Shown in pieces: positions 25,315 to 38,323 of a stretch of 64,000 nt of DNA. Position 1 is the first letter of the stretch; each line of letters opens with the position of its first letter. The notes beneath the pieces are model-generated. The model saw nothing but the letters and a program-made list of their open reading frames with translations, did no database searches and was not told the DNA's origin. Both the position numbers and the translations under genes were made by a program. The DNA is from Hymenochaete sp. R1 (lineage: Eukaryota > Basidiomycota > Agaricomycetes > Hymenochaetales > Hymenochaetaceae): the NCBI GenBank assembly GCA_019400425.1, contig JAFREE010000016.1:186001-250000 (forward strand). Direction: 5' to 3'.

Positions 25315-25658
25315 TTAGCGAGCGACTCCGACTCGACTCGACTCGTTGGCGGGCACGCCATCCTCTAACGATGACCACGCCATTTTGCACAAACTCAATT
25401 ATGAAACGTCGTCAACGACGGCGGCGACAGCGCCAGCTTACTCTTTGACCGTCATCGCCGTTCATTTCCCTAATCTCAATTCCGAGTATCGGCCAAGGTT
25501 TAGGCCCTGGTCCCTGCGTTCTCGTGGCACTGGCACCGTCCTCCGGGTCGTCTCTCTTCCCTGATTCACCACCTTCTCCGCCAACCTTGATAGGTCATTT
25601 TACGTATAAAAACGAGCACAAGATAATCTCGCAAGGGAAGAAGGAGAAATTTGCTAGC

Positions 25659-28600
25659 ATGGCAGAGACGCAGCAGTCGAGTGACTCTCAGCCATCCCCA
25701 CCCTCGGTTCCAGATCGTACGCACCTATGCCTTGTGTCCTGGCTCAACAGGCATTCACGTCTCTCTCTCCCCCTCCTTCTCCGTTTCTATCCTTCCCTCT
25801 CCCCTCTCTGTCCCTAGCTTCGGTTCATAGGGATCTACCACAAGAGGGCACAGTGCCATCGATCATGCACACCCTTCGTACCGAGACCAGCTCCGTGCTG
25901 AGTGTGACCGCAAACGAGAAGTATATCTTCAGCGGGAGCCAGGGCCATGATATATTCGTGAGCTACCTTTTCATCGAATTCAAGCCGTGTTCATCAAGTA
26001 TATTCATATCGCTAGGTATGGGAGAGAAAGAACTTGACCTTGAAGACTACTCTTCGGGGCCATACAGGCAGCGTCCTCGCTCTGGAGATGGCACACGACC
26101 GGAACTGGCTCTTCAGTTCATCGGGTGAGTATCATTGTCCTTTACCTTCCATACTTTCCTATCTGACTTGGTTGTCGGTGTTTGTGAAAGGTGACAGCAC
26201 TATCCGAGTAAGCATACATGCTGCATCCCCTCCCCCGCAGTACATCCATGTGTATACTGATATCGCATATCATTTCCCTAAAGATATGGTGTTCTGAGAA
26301 ACTCGTGCCTCTATATATCATCAACCCCTTCCTAGATTGCGACTCAGGGGACATTTACTCCATCTGCTACTCCCGATCCCTCCAACATGTTTACTTCGGC
26401 TGCCAAAATACCTCCCTCCAATGGTTCGACCTCACCTGCATCAGCACTGAGCCTCCCGCCGTCCGTTGCTCATCCCCGGGCATCGGCCCCGAATCCATCA
26501 GCGAAGCGCTTATGATGCAAGGCTCGGACGGTCGACCAGGCTCGAAGAGGAACAAGTTCTTCGCAGATGGAGTAGCGAGCGGGCAGGCGACACCGACGCC
26601 GTTGTGCAAGAAGGGGGTGCCGAAGCCGTTAGGAGTGTACCAGGTCCGGGCGGCGACTGTGATTGACTCGGCGCACTTTGGGTATGTGTACAGTATGGCG
26701 CTTTTGCCGAGTGAGCTGGAAGGAAATGTGGAGAAAGAGGATAAGGATATGGGGCATGTGATTTTAGTGACGGGAAGTGGGGATGAGACGGTCAAGGTGG
26801 GCTTCTCGCTCTTCATAGCTTAGGCGCTAGTTGACGCAGCACTAGGTCTGGGAATGCGAGACTTCTGGTCCCAGGCTGTTGCATACATTTGAGGCGGATG
26901 CAGGAGCTGTATTATCACTGGTAGCTCGGCACGAGACCGTTTATGCTGGCTGCCAGGATGGGCATGTCAAAGTTTTCGATCTCGAGACTAAGACTCTCGT
27001 TAGGACGATCATAGCTCAAGATGTACCAATCTTTAATTCGTTGTTAGTGCCTGATCACTAACGATTGGTTTCCCTAGGGCGTCGATATCCTCTCCCTTTC
27101 TATGATCGACTCCGATCTATACACCTGTTCGGCGAACGGTCAGATCCGGCGGTGGTCAGCTAACTTCGACTGTACGGCATCTTGGCATGCTCACGACGGG
27201 ATTGTTCTTTCGTCTGTGATCATGCATTCATCTGAAGATGATACTTGGAGACTCTTAACGGGTGCCAACGATAATTGTATCAAGGTCGGCGAATGGAATT
27301 GCTGTACTACTAGTGTGCTCCGTCTAACGTATTTGGTCTGGTCAGCTCTGGCACATTGAAAGACCTAAAGTGAGGAGAAGTCGGACAATATCCCTTAACG
27401 GTGAATCGTCTGAGACCAGAGTTGGCATGCACAGTAAGAGGATATTTTTGTTCCATCATCGAGTTGAGTTGACGTTTAGACTTTGCAGGTACGATGATCC
27501 ACGCCCTCTCGAAATTCGTCGCTATCCCGAGCGTCAGTAACCAGCCAGAACACCGTGAGGATTGTCGACAAGCCGCTATCTGGCTCAAGAAATGCATGAC
27601 CCAGCTCGGCGCCGAGTCATCTTTGGTACGCGCGAAGCATATTCCTTACCACTATTTTACGTGCAATGCTAAGAAAAGGAAAATGAATCACCGCAGCTCC
27701 CAACCCAAGAAGGACTCAATCCACTAGTCCTTGCAACATTTCACGGTTCCCGGGGCATGCAATCCCCTTCCCAACCGCGCCCCCGAATTCTCTTCTACGG
27801 CCACTACGACGTCATGCCTGCCCCCTCCGACGGTTGGCTATCCGACCCCTTCACCCTCACCGGCCGCGACGGCCACTTCTACGGACGCGGCGCTACCGAT
27901 AACAAGGGCCCCATCCTCGCCGTATCCTGTGCAGCATCGGAGCTCCTCGCGAACCGCGAGCTTGCGTGCGATTTGGTCTTGGTGGTCGAAGGCGAGGAAG
28001 AGGCGGGGAGTGTGGGGCTTGATGAAGCTGTGAGGAGGTATAAGGAGAGGATTGGGCGGGTGGACGCGATTTTGGTGAGTAATTCGACGTGGGTGAGCGA
28101 TGATAGACCGTGTGTTACGTATGGGATGCGCGGGGTTGTGCATTGCAGTCTGGAGGTAGGCCGTTCTGAGACTTATGGATGACTCTGGTATTGACGAGAG
28201 CACCGCAGATCGAGAGCGATTTACCGGACTTGCACTCTGGAGTTGACGGTGGTGCAGTGTCAGAGCCGATGAGTGACATGGTGAAGCTCCTTGCTTGCCT
28301 CTCACAGGGCCAAAAGGTCCTCATCCCCGGTTTCTGTGAGTGCAAATTTGAAAGGACTTGGATCTCATCACATACTGAGTTCTTGCTAGATGACGCCGTG
28401 CGAGAACGAACCGATAAAGAACGCGAGCTCTACAAACTTCTCTCCTCCCTCACCAACCAGTCGGCAGACTCGTTCTCTCATAGATGGAGCGAGCCCTCGT
28501 TGAGTTTGCACAGTCTCGAAGTTTCCGGACCCGGAAGTATGTTTCCCGCCCCTTCGACACTCTCTTAATTTTGCATGTCTAATGTTTTCTTTGCTATTAC

Positions 28601-29291
28601 AGACGCCACCGTTATCCCTGCGAAAGTCATGGCGAAGATCTCGCTTCGAATCGTGCCGAATCAGGATATCAAAGTAGTCACAGCTTCCTTACGAGAGTAT
28701 CTCGAATCGTCGTTCCGAGAACTTATGTCTCCCAACAAACTCCGGGTAAGCCTTTCTTTGTCATGTAAATTCTTCTCGTACTGTTAAACGAATCCACGAC
28801 GTGGATTATGTATATTAGGTCAATATTGAGAACGCCACTGACTGGTGGCTGGGCGACATCGATGGGTATTGGTTTAAGGAGCTCGAGAAGGCAGTCAAGG
28901 ACGAGTGGGGAACGGATCCCTTAAGGATCCGAGAAGGAGGGGTGCGTGTTTCTTTCTTGCCTGTGATCGATTGGGTTTTGAGTTTATCTAACTTGTTTTT
29001 CATTTTCTCGGTAGTCCATTCCATCCGTCCCGTTCCTCGAGAAAGAGTTTGGTTGCCAGGCGTTGCACTTGCCTCTCGGACAGAGCTCGGTACGTCTTCC
29101 TTTCTCTCTCTTCTTGTCCTTTCTTTCGTTGTCTGGTGTCAGGTTTGAGGTCTGAATGCTAATCAAGTAACTTGTTTGCTTAAATGTAGGATCGAGCGCA
29201 TCTGAACAACGAACGCATTTCGCTGGATAATCTCAGCCGAGGGAAGTCGGTCATTGAGCGGTTCCTTAGAGCTGTTTCTAGCTCATCATAG
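25659..29291 (+). CDS. DUG2: DUG2: WD40-repeat plus M20 metallopeptidase, glutathione degradation
   Basis: Dug2 and the glutamine amidotransferase Dug3 form the cytosolic gamma-glutamyl transpeptidase-independent route that hydrolyses glutathione. The N-terminal half has WD40 blades: TLRTETSSVLSV ... SGSQGHDIFVW, LRGHTGSVLALEM, LHTFEADAGAVLSL ... GCQDGHVKVFDL, DGIVLSS ... LLTGANDNCIKLWHIERP. After an intron the M20A domain begins GTMIHALSKFVAIPSVS. It shows FYGHYDVMPAPSDGW (metal His and Asp), FYGRGATDNKGP (bridging Asp), VVEGEEEAGS (catalytic Glu) and DLHSGVDGGAVSEPM. The C-terminus ends RFLRAVSSSS. The fusion of WD40 and M20 domains in one chain is the known DUG2 architecture, which settles the assignment. 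More than ten short introns are present. DUG3 is not in the window. Confidence 0.93.
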
Positions 29292-29797
29292 GATTTGGAT
29301 CTAGATGACCTTCCCTTCTATCTTTTCTCATGGTTTGGTTCACGGACTCGAAGAAGAAAGATGCCCGGATAGATTCACATTCCCTTTGTTTACCTTACTT
29401 GCTTGCTCAGTGCTGAATGACTGTTTCTTGAATCAACTTCAAGATATTACTCCTTTCTTCGATCTCTATCAGTTGGCACCGTAGATTTACCCCCATCTAT
29501 ATTTTATACCTAAATGCACATTACAGTAGTCGCTACGCTAACATCCTACTATTCGTTGCATTTCAAATGCAGTCGTGTTGTGTCAACGAGAAGACGGTCG
29601 CGAATGTTTTACGTCAAAAGTCCTTCTAAAGTCCACCAAACGGAGACAGCGGCGCGACCTGTCTGCTTCTCGAGAACTTGGACAAGACAACTGGCAATTT
29701 GAATCCGTCACCAGACCCACCCGAGCCATGTCTTAGCATTTCTCTTCCTCTTCCGTCTCTCATCCACATTTCGTAGCGTCTGCCTCGCACGCAACAT
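29292..29797. other. intergenic region between DUG2 and the DUF202 gene
   Basis: The sequence contains the 3' flank of DUG2 and the promoter of the next gene. I see nothing else. Confidence 0.35.
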
Positions 29798-30704
29798 ATG
29801 TTCAACTCAGGTGCCAGTAATTCACGAACCGCACCGACGCCGACAGGCGTCCTCGCACCCGCACCCTCATCCGCGTCTTCACCGAACTCGCCTTCCACCT
29901 CCGTGTCGCGCTCCGTATCGCCTTTAGACCGTTTAAATACGAATCTCAAGAGTAGTGGCTCGAAAGGTTACGGGAGCGTCGCTGGGCCGTCGAGGACCAG
30001 AACGAGCGCGAACAGAGAGAGTTCAGGTTCGAGTCCGAGCCCGAGTTCATGTTCGGTGGCACGAGAGGCGTCCCCGCATGCCCGTCGTCAAAATCGAGAC
30101 CAGAACGCTTGTATAATTGCGACACCCGAGAACGGTGATGGAACAGACTGTGAAAGGAGACGGTCCTCAAAATGGAATTGGAGGAAACTTTATTGCCTTG
30201 AGCTCGAGAACGCGGGGAGCGTTGCGCGGGACCACCTTGCGCTCGAGCGGACGTTCCTTGCGTACGTGCGAACCAGTCTCGCGTTGGCATCTGCTGGCGT
30301 GGGTGAGTACCACTTCTTTTCTGTCGTGTAGGTTTTTACTGAATGTTTTGCGCAAGCTCTGGTGCAGTTGTTCTCGGTCTCGAGCTCGCCGTCTTCTTCG
30401 GACCGGATAAAGGACCACTTGACGCGCTTCGCGACGCCGATGGGCGCTTGTATGGTCGTCGCGGGTATTCTTGTGCTCTTGATAGGTGAGAGGCTCGAAG
30501 ACTCTTTCTTTCTGTACGTTTACTCATGTATTGTATGTTATGGATAACCATGTAGGCAGCACGCGCTACTTCAGAGTCCAGGACGCGCTCATCTCAGGCA
30601 AATTCCACCCCGCGCAGAAAACGATCGTGTTTGTGTCGCTCACGTTGGCTGCACTCGTCGTTGTAGTCTTCTCAATTCTCATTCGAGCTTCTTCGCTGCA
30701 ATAG
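29798..30704 (+). CDS. DUF202 domain membrane protein
   Basis: This is a small integral membrane protein of the DUF202 family (YidH/VTC-associated type fold); its function is unknown. A Ser/Pro/Thr-rich N-terminus of about 120 residues precedes the domain. The signature RDHLALERTFLAYVRTSLALASAGV is followed by three hydrophobic segments: ALVQLF with SVSS, GACMVVAGILVLLIG, and TIVFVSLTLAALVVVVFSILI. The C-terminus is RASSLQ. There are three exons; introns follow SAGVG and LLIG. A decayed partial copy lies on the minus strand at about 62560-62810, and both are followed on their own strands by the same S33 hydrolase family, which marks a duplicated block. Confidence 0.9.
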
Positions 30705-31330
30705 CATGGGATGATTCATACTGAAGTGAAAAATAGGGGAACCGATGTTCTTGTCTGCTGAATAGCATTCCTGACATCTGTTTGTCTGCCAGTGGTGGAT
30801 TTTAATCGACGTATCATCGTCATTGTTGGGAGCTTTAGCGTTAGTATGACTAGTACTATTGGCAAATTTTGGTACCAACTCGATAGTTGACCTTTTCTCA
30901 GATTTTGCTCGAGTTAGGCTACTCTGCAGTCCAGATCACGAATGTCTTCAAGTTGGCTCCTGTGATCAGTACCGCTGCTGAATCAACCTTACGGATGACT
31001 GTCTTCACGCAGATACTGTTCCTTTGGATAATACGAGGACCCCATGCATGCATTGTCACCGCGATCTTTATTTATGCATTCTTTCTGCAAGGGTCCTTCT
31101 AAAGCTTCTACGTAGTACCGCTTTTGACTTGGTAAGCATCCGTACCAGGGCCTGATACACAAATTTGAACACACGGCACGACATACGAAACTTAAAAATT
31201 AATATTTCAAAGAGCTTGAACATAACCAAGTTCATCTTTGCATAAGCAATAAACGTCATCTCGAGCGATGAATGCTCTATTTATGTGTGGTAGGGAAAAG
31301 GGTGATATGATATAGATATGCAAAGAAATT
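30705..31330. other. intergenic region downstream of the DUF202 gene
   Basis: A 71-codon hydrophobic frame at 30887-31102 is the only candidate and has no recognisable domain. No other gene is seen before the TIR element. Confidence 0.35.
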
Positions 31331-31976
31331 ACAGCTGTTTCAGAAATCCTTGTCATGACGCGCGTTTGCGCACTCTTTTTTTCGACCAAAATTACTATAT
31401 ATGGAAGGTCTTGAGTGAGCTTGCCAAAACCGCGGTCGTCGTCGTTGTTGTCGTCGCTGGCATCGCTCGCAGCAAATACCACTCTTCCTCCTCCACTCAC
31501 TATGCCCTACCACCATATCAGTGCAGACTTGAAATGCTGAGGGTCGGTGAAAGTGATGCTTGTTGGTGTAGGTCTCCGTACGACTCATATTTCGGGTAAG
31601 CAAGATTTCACGTGATTGGCTCGTTTTGTACACGTGGCGGAAAGAATGAACGTAGTCACGTGCTTTTTTCCACAGCGATGTCGTCGTCGTCGCCTGTCGT
31701 GGAATATATGGGACCATTATTTCAGTATGCCTAACAAACTCAGTTCTAGACTCTCTTTTGTGTATCTATTACATTTGTGCAGATGGTTTGATGAAAGCAA
31801 AGGCCTGTCGGTGAGCATGAAGGGTCAAACGACGACAGTGGACGACGAGCGACGAGCGACTATGACGACGACCGCGGTTTTGGCAAGCTCACTCAAGACC
31901 TTCCATATATAGTAATTTTGGTCGAAAAAAAGAGTGCGCAAACGCGCGTCATGACAAGGATTTCTGAAACAGCTGT
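31331..31976. mobile_element. non-autonomous TIR element with 113-bp perfect inverted ends
   Basis: The first 113 nt (31331-31443) are an exact reverse complement of the last 113 nt (31864-31976). The ends read ACAGCTGTTTCAGAAATCCT and leave a 420-nt interior that encodes no transposase. Flanks are AAAGAAATT on the left and AAAGAAGAC on the right, which match at six of nine positions and could be a diverged 9-bp target duplication, as for Mutator-like elements. Alternatively it is a long hairpin of other origin. It lies in the intergenic region between the DUF202 gene and its downstream hydrolase and has no counterpart in the duplicated block. Confidence 0.8.
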
Positions 31977-32510
31977 AAAGAAGACATGCGCGCCGCGCCT
32001 AGTCCGCTAGCGCGCGAAATAAAGCTCCAGCTGGGGAGAACGGCGACTACGACTCGGAAGAGACTAGGACAACCATCATCGATTCCTTGTGTCGCTTCTG
32101 CTCTAACATCTATTTCAGACATATCTAGGACAAATGCAATGCAATTTTGGGTAAAATTTAATAGACCAGGTTCAGAAGTCGTGGGATGTGAAGAAAGGGT
32201 TTCAAGACGACGATTGGATGGGACGGACACTTGTCCGTCTCTGCGCAGTCAGGCAGTACTTTCGCGACACAGCTGGCACAGCCGAAGGAGGGCGCACGGT
32301 GATCACAGGCTAAGAAGTTTTGTTTCCTGGATCAGCATCAACATGGGCGTCATTTGGGACTCTCGAGGCGCGCATTGGCGTACTCTATAGATGCAGGCTA
32401 TAAAAGGCGGGAGAGGGAAGGGCGAGAAATGAATCAGCTTCAGGCCATTGTTTCTCTCGCCTTTCCAAGTCTTTCTTATCCCCACTTTGTTTGGATTATA
32501 CAACTTTGTT
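31977..32510. other. promoter region of the left S33/TAP hydrolase
   Basis: A TATA-like box lies near the right end (annotated separately). Nothing else is recognised. Confidence 0.4.
32399..32406 (+). promoter_or_regulatory. candidate TATA box of the left hydrolase
   Basis: The sequence TATAAAAG stands about 105 bp in front of the ATG at 32511. The corresponding site on the other copy is a weaker ATAAAAAGGC read on the minus strand (59970-59961). Confidence 0.6.
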
Positions 32511-34969
32511 ATGACTTTCAAGTCCGGAGCAGGCTTGTTCTCTGCGTTCGTTGTTGCGTCGTGGGCTTCTGCGGCGCATGCTCTTGCAACGAGAGACACG
32601 ACTGTGAATTGGACAGCGGTACGTCTGTCACTCTTCGTGCTGCATTTTCCAATCATAATTGACTTACCAATTGTATTTACCGAAGATAACGCCCTCTACG
32701 AACCTTTCTTGGACTCCTTGTTACGACTCTTTCCAGTGTGCAAGGTTCCAGGTGAGCCAAAGTCTTACTGCAGTTCTAATACTTTTAGCATCTCATGTTG
32801 ACATGTCATGCAGGTGCCTCTACAGTATGCTGATCCCGATGGAGACCAGACTCAAATTGCTTTGATCATGTCTCCATCAAACTTCTCATCAGGAGATGGG
32901 AACTACCTTGGTCCTATACTATTCAACCCTGGTACGTAGTATTCTACGCTTTTGTATTTGTCGCTCATTTCTCCGGTTCCTTATAAAGGTGGACCGGGTG
33001 GATCGGGAGTCAATTTAATTCTTGAGTTGGGCTCGATGTTTCGTGAGGTGCTTGGTCCTCAGTACGATTTAGTTAGCTTCGACCCGCGCGGTAGGTTAAT
33101 CCTATGTTACTCGATAATTGGATATTCATTTATGACGTTCGCTTTGACAGGGGTTGGTCAGACAACACCAGTCTTCGAGGTTTTCGAAACGTCTATTGAA
33201 GCTGGGAAGCTCTACGCGGGCTATCCGCTGAGCGCGAACGAATCAATTTCTTCGCCTGGGAAGATGTACGGGCAGGCTACGATTCTGAGCAACTTGGTGA
33301 AAGATCGGAAGCAGAAGCTTGCGGAATCGTTGTCTACACCGGCTGTTGCGAGAGATATGCTGAATATCGTGAAGGCATTTGGACAAGAGAAATTGCAATA
33401 CTGGGGTTTCTCGTTCGTTATTCTTTCTGTTCGTTTCTCGGTATGAATACGTTTTGCTAAGTTTTTACTCCCAGATATGGCACAGCCCTTGGTGCAACGT
33501 GAGTAACCTCCAAGCCATACTACCGCTGTCTTTGACCCGGTTTATATCTAGCTTCGCGGCCATGTTCCCAGATAACATAGGTCGTATGATCATCGACGGG
33601 GTTCTTTACGCACCCGATTATTACGCAGGTGAGTGACTGGATGTATATCTGGACTGAACTTTCGACTCACATGACCAATTCTAGGAAACTACTCCGGCAG
33701 TATCATCGACACTGACAACGCTTTGACTAATGTCTACGATGCCTGTGTTGCCGCTGGACCCTCTGCATGTGCGATCTACGAGAACAGCACTGACCTCGTC
33801 CGTGCTCGCGTCAACAAGGTTATCGAGGACATCCATATTGAGCCGGTAACTATCTACAACAACTCAGACCCTTCCAACATCACCTTCGAGACTTTCGACT
33901 ACGCGGATGCGACATTCCAAATGCTCGAGGCGCTCTACACCCCGTACACGAGCGCGACGGGTCTAGGCCAAGCAATAGCAGCCCTTGAACAACGCGATGC
34001 GAGTCTTGTGTACCAAGGCTCCGTAGCATCGCAGTTTGATGCGCTTTTGACTTGTGATTCGGATACGGCGGTCGTGTCAGGGCCGTTTGAAACTACCGCT
34101 GCGATTGGATGTGGAGATAGGACGAGTGGGCTGAGTGGGAGCTTCCAGGATGCGCAGGCGAAGTACCAGGAGATGCTCCAGGTTTCCAGCTTTGCGCATA
34201 ATTGGTGGGCTACGAGCTCGGGCATTTGCACGTAAGCTGATCTCCTAGAAAATGTCTGTCGTTTTTGTTGTAACTGGATCTGATACAGGGCGTGGAACAT
34301 CACTGCCGTGGACCGATTTAACGGTGAGCACTTAAAATATATTAAGCACTTTACCCTGGTGACTTATTCATTTTATTTTACAGGATCGTTCACGCAGAAC
34401 ACGAGCTTCCCGATCTTGCTAATTGGAAACACCGCTGGTGAGTATGCTTTCTCTGCGAGTCCACGACCATCAATTACTCACTAGACATGTTTCGGAAGAT
34501 CCGGTCACTCCCCTTGCTAGGTAAGGATAGCACTCGCCATGATTCTAGTTATCGAGGTTTGGACTAATCACTCCCATAGTGCACATGCTATGTCTTCCGG
34601 GTTCTCTGGCTCTGTCGTCCTCCAGCAAAATTCCACGGGCGTACGTAAACTCATTGCTTCCCCCGTCGCGATCCTTTGCTCATCTAGTTAACCTAACTAT
34701 ATTAGCATACGTCCATATCCGGATTCTCTACCTGCACAGCGCTTGCCGTCCAGGCATACTTTCTGAACGGAACATTACCTGAGGTGGGCACTGTCTGCCA
34801 GACAGAGAGCGTCATGTTCGGAGATGGGGATAGCTCGACGGATTCTTCCGCACGCGTCCGTAGGGAATATGCGTCTGGCTTCGAGAGAGCCGTGCGCGAT
34901 TTGGGGATGACAGATATCTTCAGGCGTAACATGATGTCTTTCCGTAGGTCCATGAAGCGTTCTTTGTAA
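32511..34969 (+). CDS. secreted S33-type serine hydrolase with TAP-like C-terminal domain (copy 1)
   Basis: This alpha/beta hydrolase family acts as extracellular exopeptidases or esterases. A signal peptide is visible (MTFKSGAGLFSAFVVASWA, then SAAHALATRD). The N-terminal fold shows TPCYDSFQCARFQVPLQYAD and FNPGGPGGSGVN (oxyanion region), then FDPRGVGQT. The nucleophile elbow is YWGFSYGTALGAT, split by an intron within the Ser codon. The TAP-like end has ILLIGNTADPVTPL (Asp), GHTSISGFSTC (His) and LPEVGTVCQTES. More than ten short introns split it. A closely related copy lies at 57086-59816 on the minus strand. Many Asn-X-Ser/Thr sites suggest secretion. The final residues RRSMKRSL are basic and differ from the copy. 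Confidence 0.88.
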
Positions 34970-35858
34970 GAATTAAAATGGGATGTGATGGCACAGTGAG
35001 AGCTGTTTCTCGGATCCCATGGTTTATTCGTACAGAGATCCGCTTTCGAACAATTCTTTAATTTGAACATTTCTCAATCTTTGAACTTTTCACGATCTTT
35101 TCTCGGTTTCACCCAGTAGTACGTATATTACACTCTACATACCAAGGCTCTTATATATCAGCATACGTATCATAATGACAGTTGGGTTTTAACATATCGA
35201 CTTACAGAGAAGGTTAGTTTCTCACGATCACGCTTTCGCGAGTTAAAGACTGGATCAAGATTGCTTCATTTCTTCGTCGTAAACGTGCATCTACTGGCTG
35301 GACTGGATGCATGGTGCAACGTGAATTGAAGTTGGAAGTCTCAGTATTTACTGCGCGAGTTGATAGTCAGGCGTATTTTCAAGTGCACGTTCAAATGCAA
35401 AGAATAGCCTCTTCAAAGTTCATTGCATCTGGCTTTCATTGTGACTGTCCTCACTGTATGCAAATTCAAGATCACCTTCGGACCCCCTCTGGTGGCTAAA
35501 AACTCTGTTACTTGATGCGTTGGTTTTTAGTCTGTTTTCTATGAAATGAAGTCCGATGGCGTCCGTTATGAGTGAGCGGATATCCGCATTCGATATAGCC
35601 GGCCATGCGGAGAACTCACTTCACCTCACCTACCTCACCGCACTTCCGCATCCGTCTTTCTCCTCCTCCATCTCCTCTTTCTTCCTTTCTTCCCTCGTTG
35701 ACCCATCCTCCTTTCTTTCCTCTGACTTTCTTGCATTTCGTCCCTCGCTTTCTTTCTCTCAGTCAAACTCAACTTGATCCGTGAATTCAGGCGCGCTCTT
35801 GTGTGTGATCGACATCCGCTCGTGCGTGCGTTCGCAGCCGTATCAATACAACACAGCT
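34970..35858. other. intergenic region, 0.9 kb
   Basis: This is pyrimidine-rich towards the right end, typical of a fungal promoter, in front of the F-box gene. No gene is visible. Confidence 0.35.
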
Positions 35859-38323
35859 ATGGACCACAGACATCGTCGTTCCCATCACATCCATCTCTCC
35901 AAGTTTCACACTTGGTCCACTTCATCGACACGCTCTCCCATGTCCAATCTGAAAAAGCTCTCGCATGGGCCTACTAATTCGTCTACCAAAACATCATGGG
36001 ACGCGACGCATGCTCCGAGACAAAGAGACATAGTCCATTCAGGTTCTACAAACGGACAAAGTCCACAAGATATCGCTCCTAAACTGCTGGCTGTGATGCC
36101 TCAGGATATTGTTCAGGAAGTCCTCTTACACCTGGACGTTCCAGATGTGCTCAGTCTCGCTCAGGTATGGCTCTAACTTCCCGATACACGCTCGTACAAT
36201 GCGTTCTATTTACGTCTATTCTTTTCATCTCACACGGATATTCAGGTCTCGCGTTTCTTCTACACCATCTCACAATCAATCGATACTTGGAGGAGTCTAG
36301 CCTGCCGTCTGATGCATCGCGGTCGACACGTCGCGCTTTACAACAACCTCTCGACCGCCGGTGTGACGAAATCCGAGCTCAAGTCCTCTGTGCTCACCAC
36401 CAGCGCCGCCGAGCGCACATGGCTCTGTGCCAACCCAAAGAGCGTCGGGCCGCCCCGAAGATTAGCGTTGGGGGATGTCGATCTGGATCATGCGTCGTAT
36501 GTAATGAAATTCACGTCGGACACGCACCTCGTGCTTCCGACGAAGGAAGGAAACTTGGTCGGGTGGGATATGAGAACAGGGAAGAAGGCCGGGGAATATG
36601 CGATGGGTGCGGACACGGTGCTGATCAACGTGCAAGGACATTATGCGGAAAGGTCGTTGTACTGGATCACAGGAAAAATGTCGTCCGAGTGAGTTCTGAG
36701 CTCGGGTCCGGGATTTCGCGAGTTTCTAACTACTATTCGACTAATTTTAGAAACGAGCACGAGCAGAATTTGCACCTCAAAGTCATCCGTGTACAATTCC
36801 CAGACCCGTCTCCGCATACCGCCGCACTCCCGAGTCCTGTTGTTTTTGAGGATCTGGTCGACCTTGTCACGCCTTGGTCACTTGCTGCCGAACTCCATAT
36901 TCTGGACGGACCTCAAAGAATGTTTTGTGCTGTCTTCGAGAATGGAACTTACGGAACGACGGGGTTGCATGTCGTTTTAGACTGGAACTTGGGTCTTAGT
37001 TACATTTGCGATACTGGCATCCCATATGTGAGCCTCTTTTTTCACTCTAAATCCCCACTAGGGTTATGCTAAATTTCAAATAAGGTCTATGGTCGAGCCG
37101 TGTCTGGACTACTCCTTTCTGAAGACAAACAGTACCTCATCCTTCGTTCCGACTATTTTGGGTCCGAGTACCGACGAGCCTACTCAATAGCACACATGCG
37201 AGCATACGCGACCACTTGGCAAACCTCCCGCTCGCGTCTCCTTACTTCCGACTCAGACAAAAAGGACCTTCCTCTCCTCAGCCCCGCGGCAGAAACGACT
37301 TTCAGATGGGAACACGATCGCGTTGAGTTCAACGAGCATGGGCAAATACTGGATCTAAGCGTTATTCCTCGGACGATGAACGTCCACACGGTGTGGGTTC
37401 TACCACAATGGTGGCCGACATTCCCGGGCGTGCCGAGATTGTCGTCGACCATTGTGTTGTTTCTTGCACTCACGGAGACTGAACGAGGAACAGTCAAGAC
37501 GTGGAAGGCTGCACAACATTATACGAGAGCTGTGGAGAACGTCAAGCCGGGGAGCTCGTCGAGTGGGAAAGGGTTGGGAGAGCTTTTGATGGGAGAGATG
37601 GATGGAGAGCCGTTTGCGAATGTGCGGAGTGTAGTGGATATTGTGAATCCTGTCGTTATCAGCCTGGGACACCATGGATTACCGATTCTTGCCCAGAGCT
37701 TCAATCACCTTGGATGGATCGAAGAAGGGGATGTAGAAGAATCTTCGGAGCTTGGTGCGTATGCGGTTGAAGAGAGGAGGGTGCGAAGGCGCTCGGGGCT
37801 GAGGAGGACGCTGGAGAGGCTAAATCCTAGGAATCTCATACGATGGATTAGAGGTCGGAGTCGGAGGGAAACTCATGAAGGCGTCAATCGCAGTAACGTT
37901 CAGTCTGAGGGACCACCTCGCACTCGCCGCCGCCGCAAATTAAAACTCGTCACCTTTCCCGACCCGGGTGTTTCTCCTCTATCAACGTCCTGCCCCGCCT
38001 CCTCCCATTCTCAACTTGACCGCTGCAATTCCGATTCATGTTCAAGTTCGAGTTCAGGCTCGAGCTCGGGTTCGAGATCAAGCTCGAGCTCGAGCTCAAC
38101 GCTCTTGGATTCGAGCGAATGCGATTGCACGACTCTGAAGCCCGTCACGCTGGACGTGCCGCCCGATGTGCTCGATAAAACGTACCATGTCTTCCTTGAC
38201 CCGGCAGCTGGGACGATCACGCTCGCGACGGAGGACAACGAATTGTTCGAGTATCGGTACGGGAGACAAGGGCAGGTGGAGGACTTGCCAACTCGTGGAA
38301 GGGGGATCGATGCGAGTGGGTGA
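35859..38323 (+). CDS. F-box protein with a Ser/Gly-rich C-terminus
   Basis: The F-box recruits substrates to an SCF ubiquitin ligase through SKP1. The N-terminal 70 residues are basic and Ser/Thr rich. The F-box reads AVMPQDIVQEVLLHLDVPDV, LSLAQ then VSRFFYTISQSIDTWRSLACR. It is followed by a beta-rich region such as HLVLPTKEGNLVGWDMRTG, FENGTYGTTGLHVVLDW and SGLLLSEDKQYLILRSDYFG. This could be a propeller-like substrate-binding part. Near residue 600 a Ser run (SCSSSSSGSSSGSRSSSSS) follows basic RTRRRRKLK. The C-terminus is RGIDASG. Three introns split the gene. I chose the ATG at 35859; the same frame extends upstream only with GTG. Confidence 0.82.

Noticed and set aside
27365..27490. Split of the WD40 and M20 parts into two genes
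   Set aside because: An intron joins them in frame and the fused order is the known DUG2 architecture.
30887..31102. 71-codon hydrophobic frame
   Set aside because: No supporting motif, start context or paralogue; left as intergenic.
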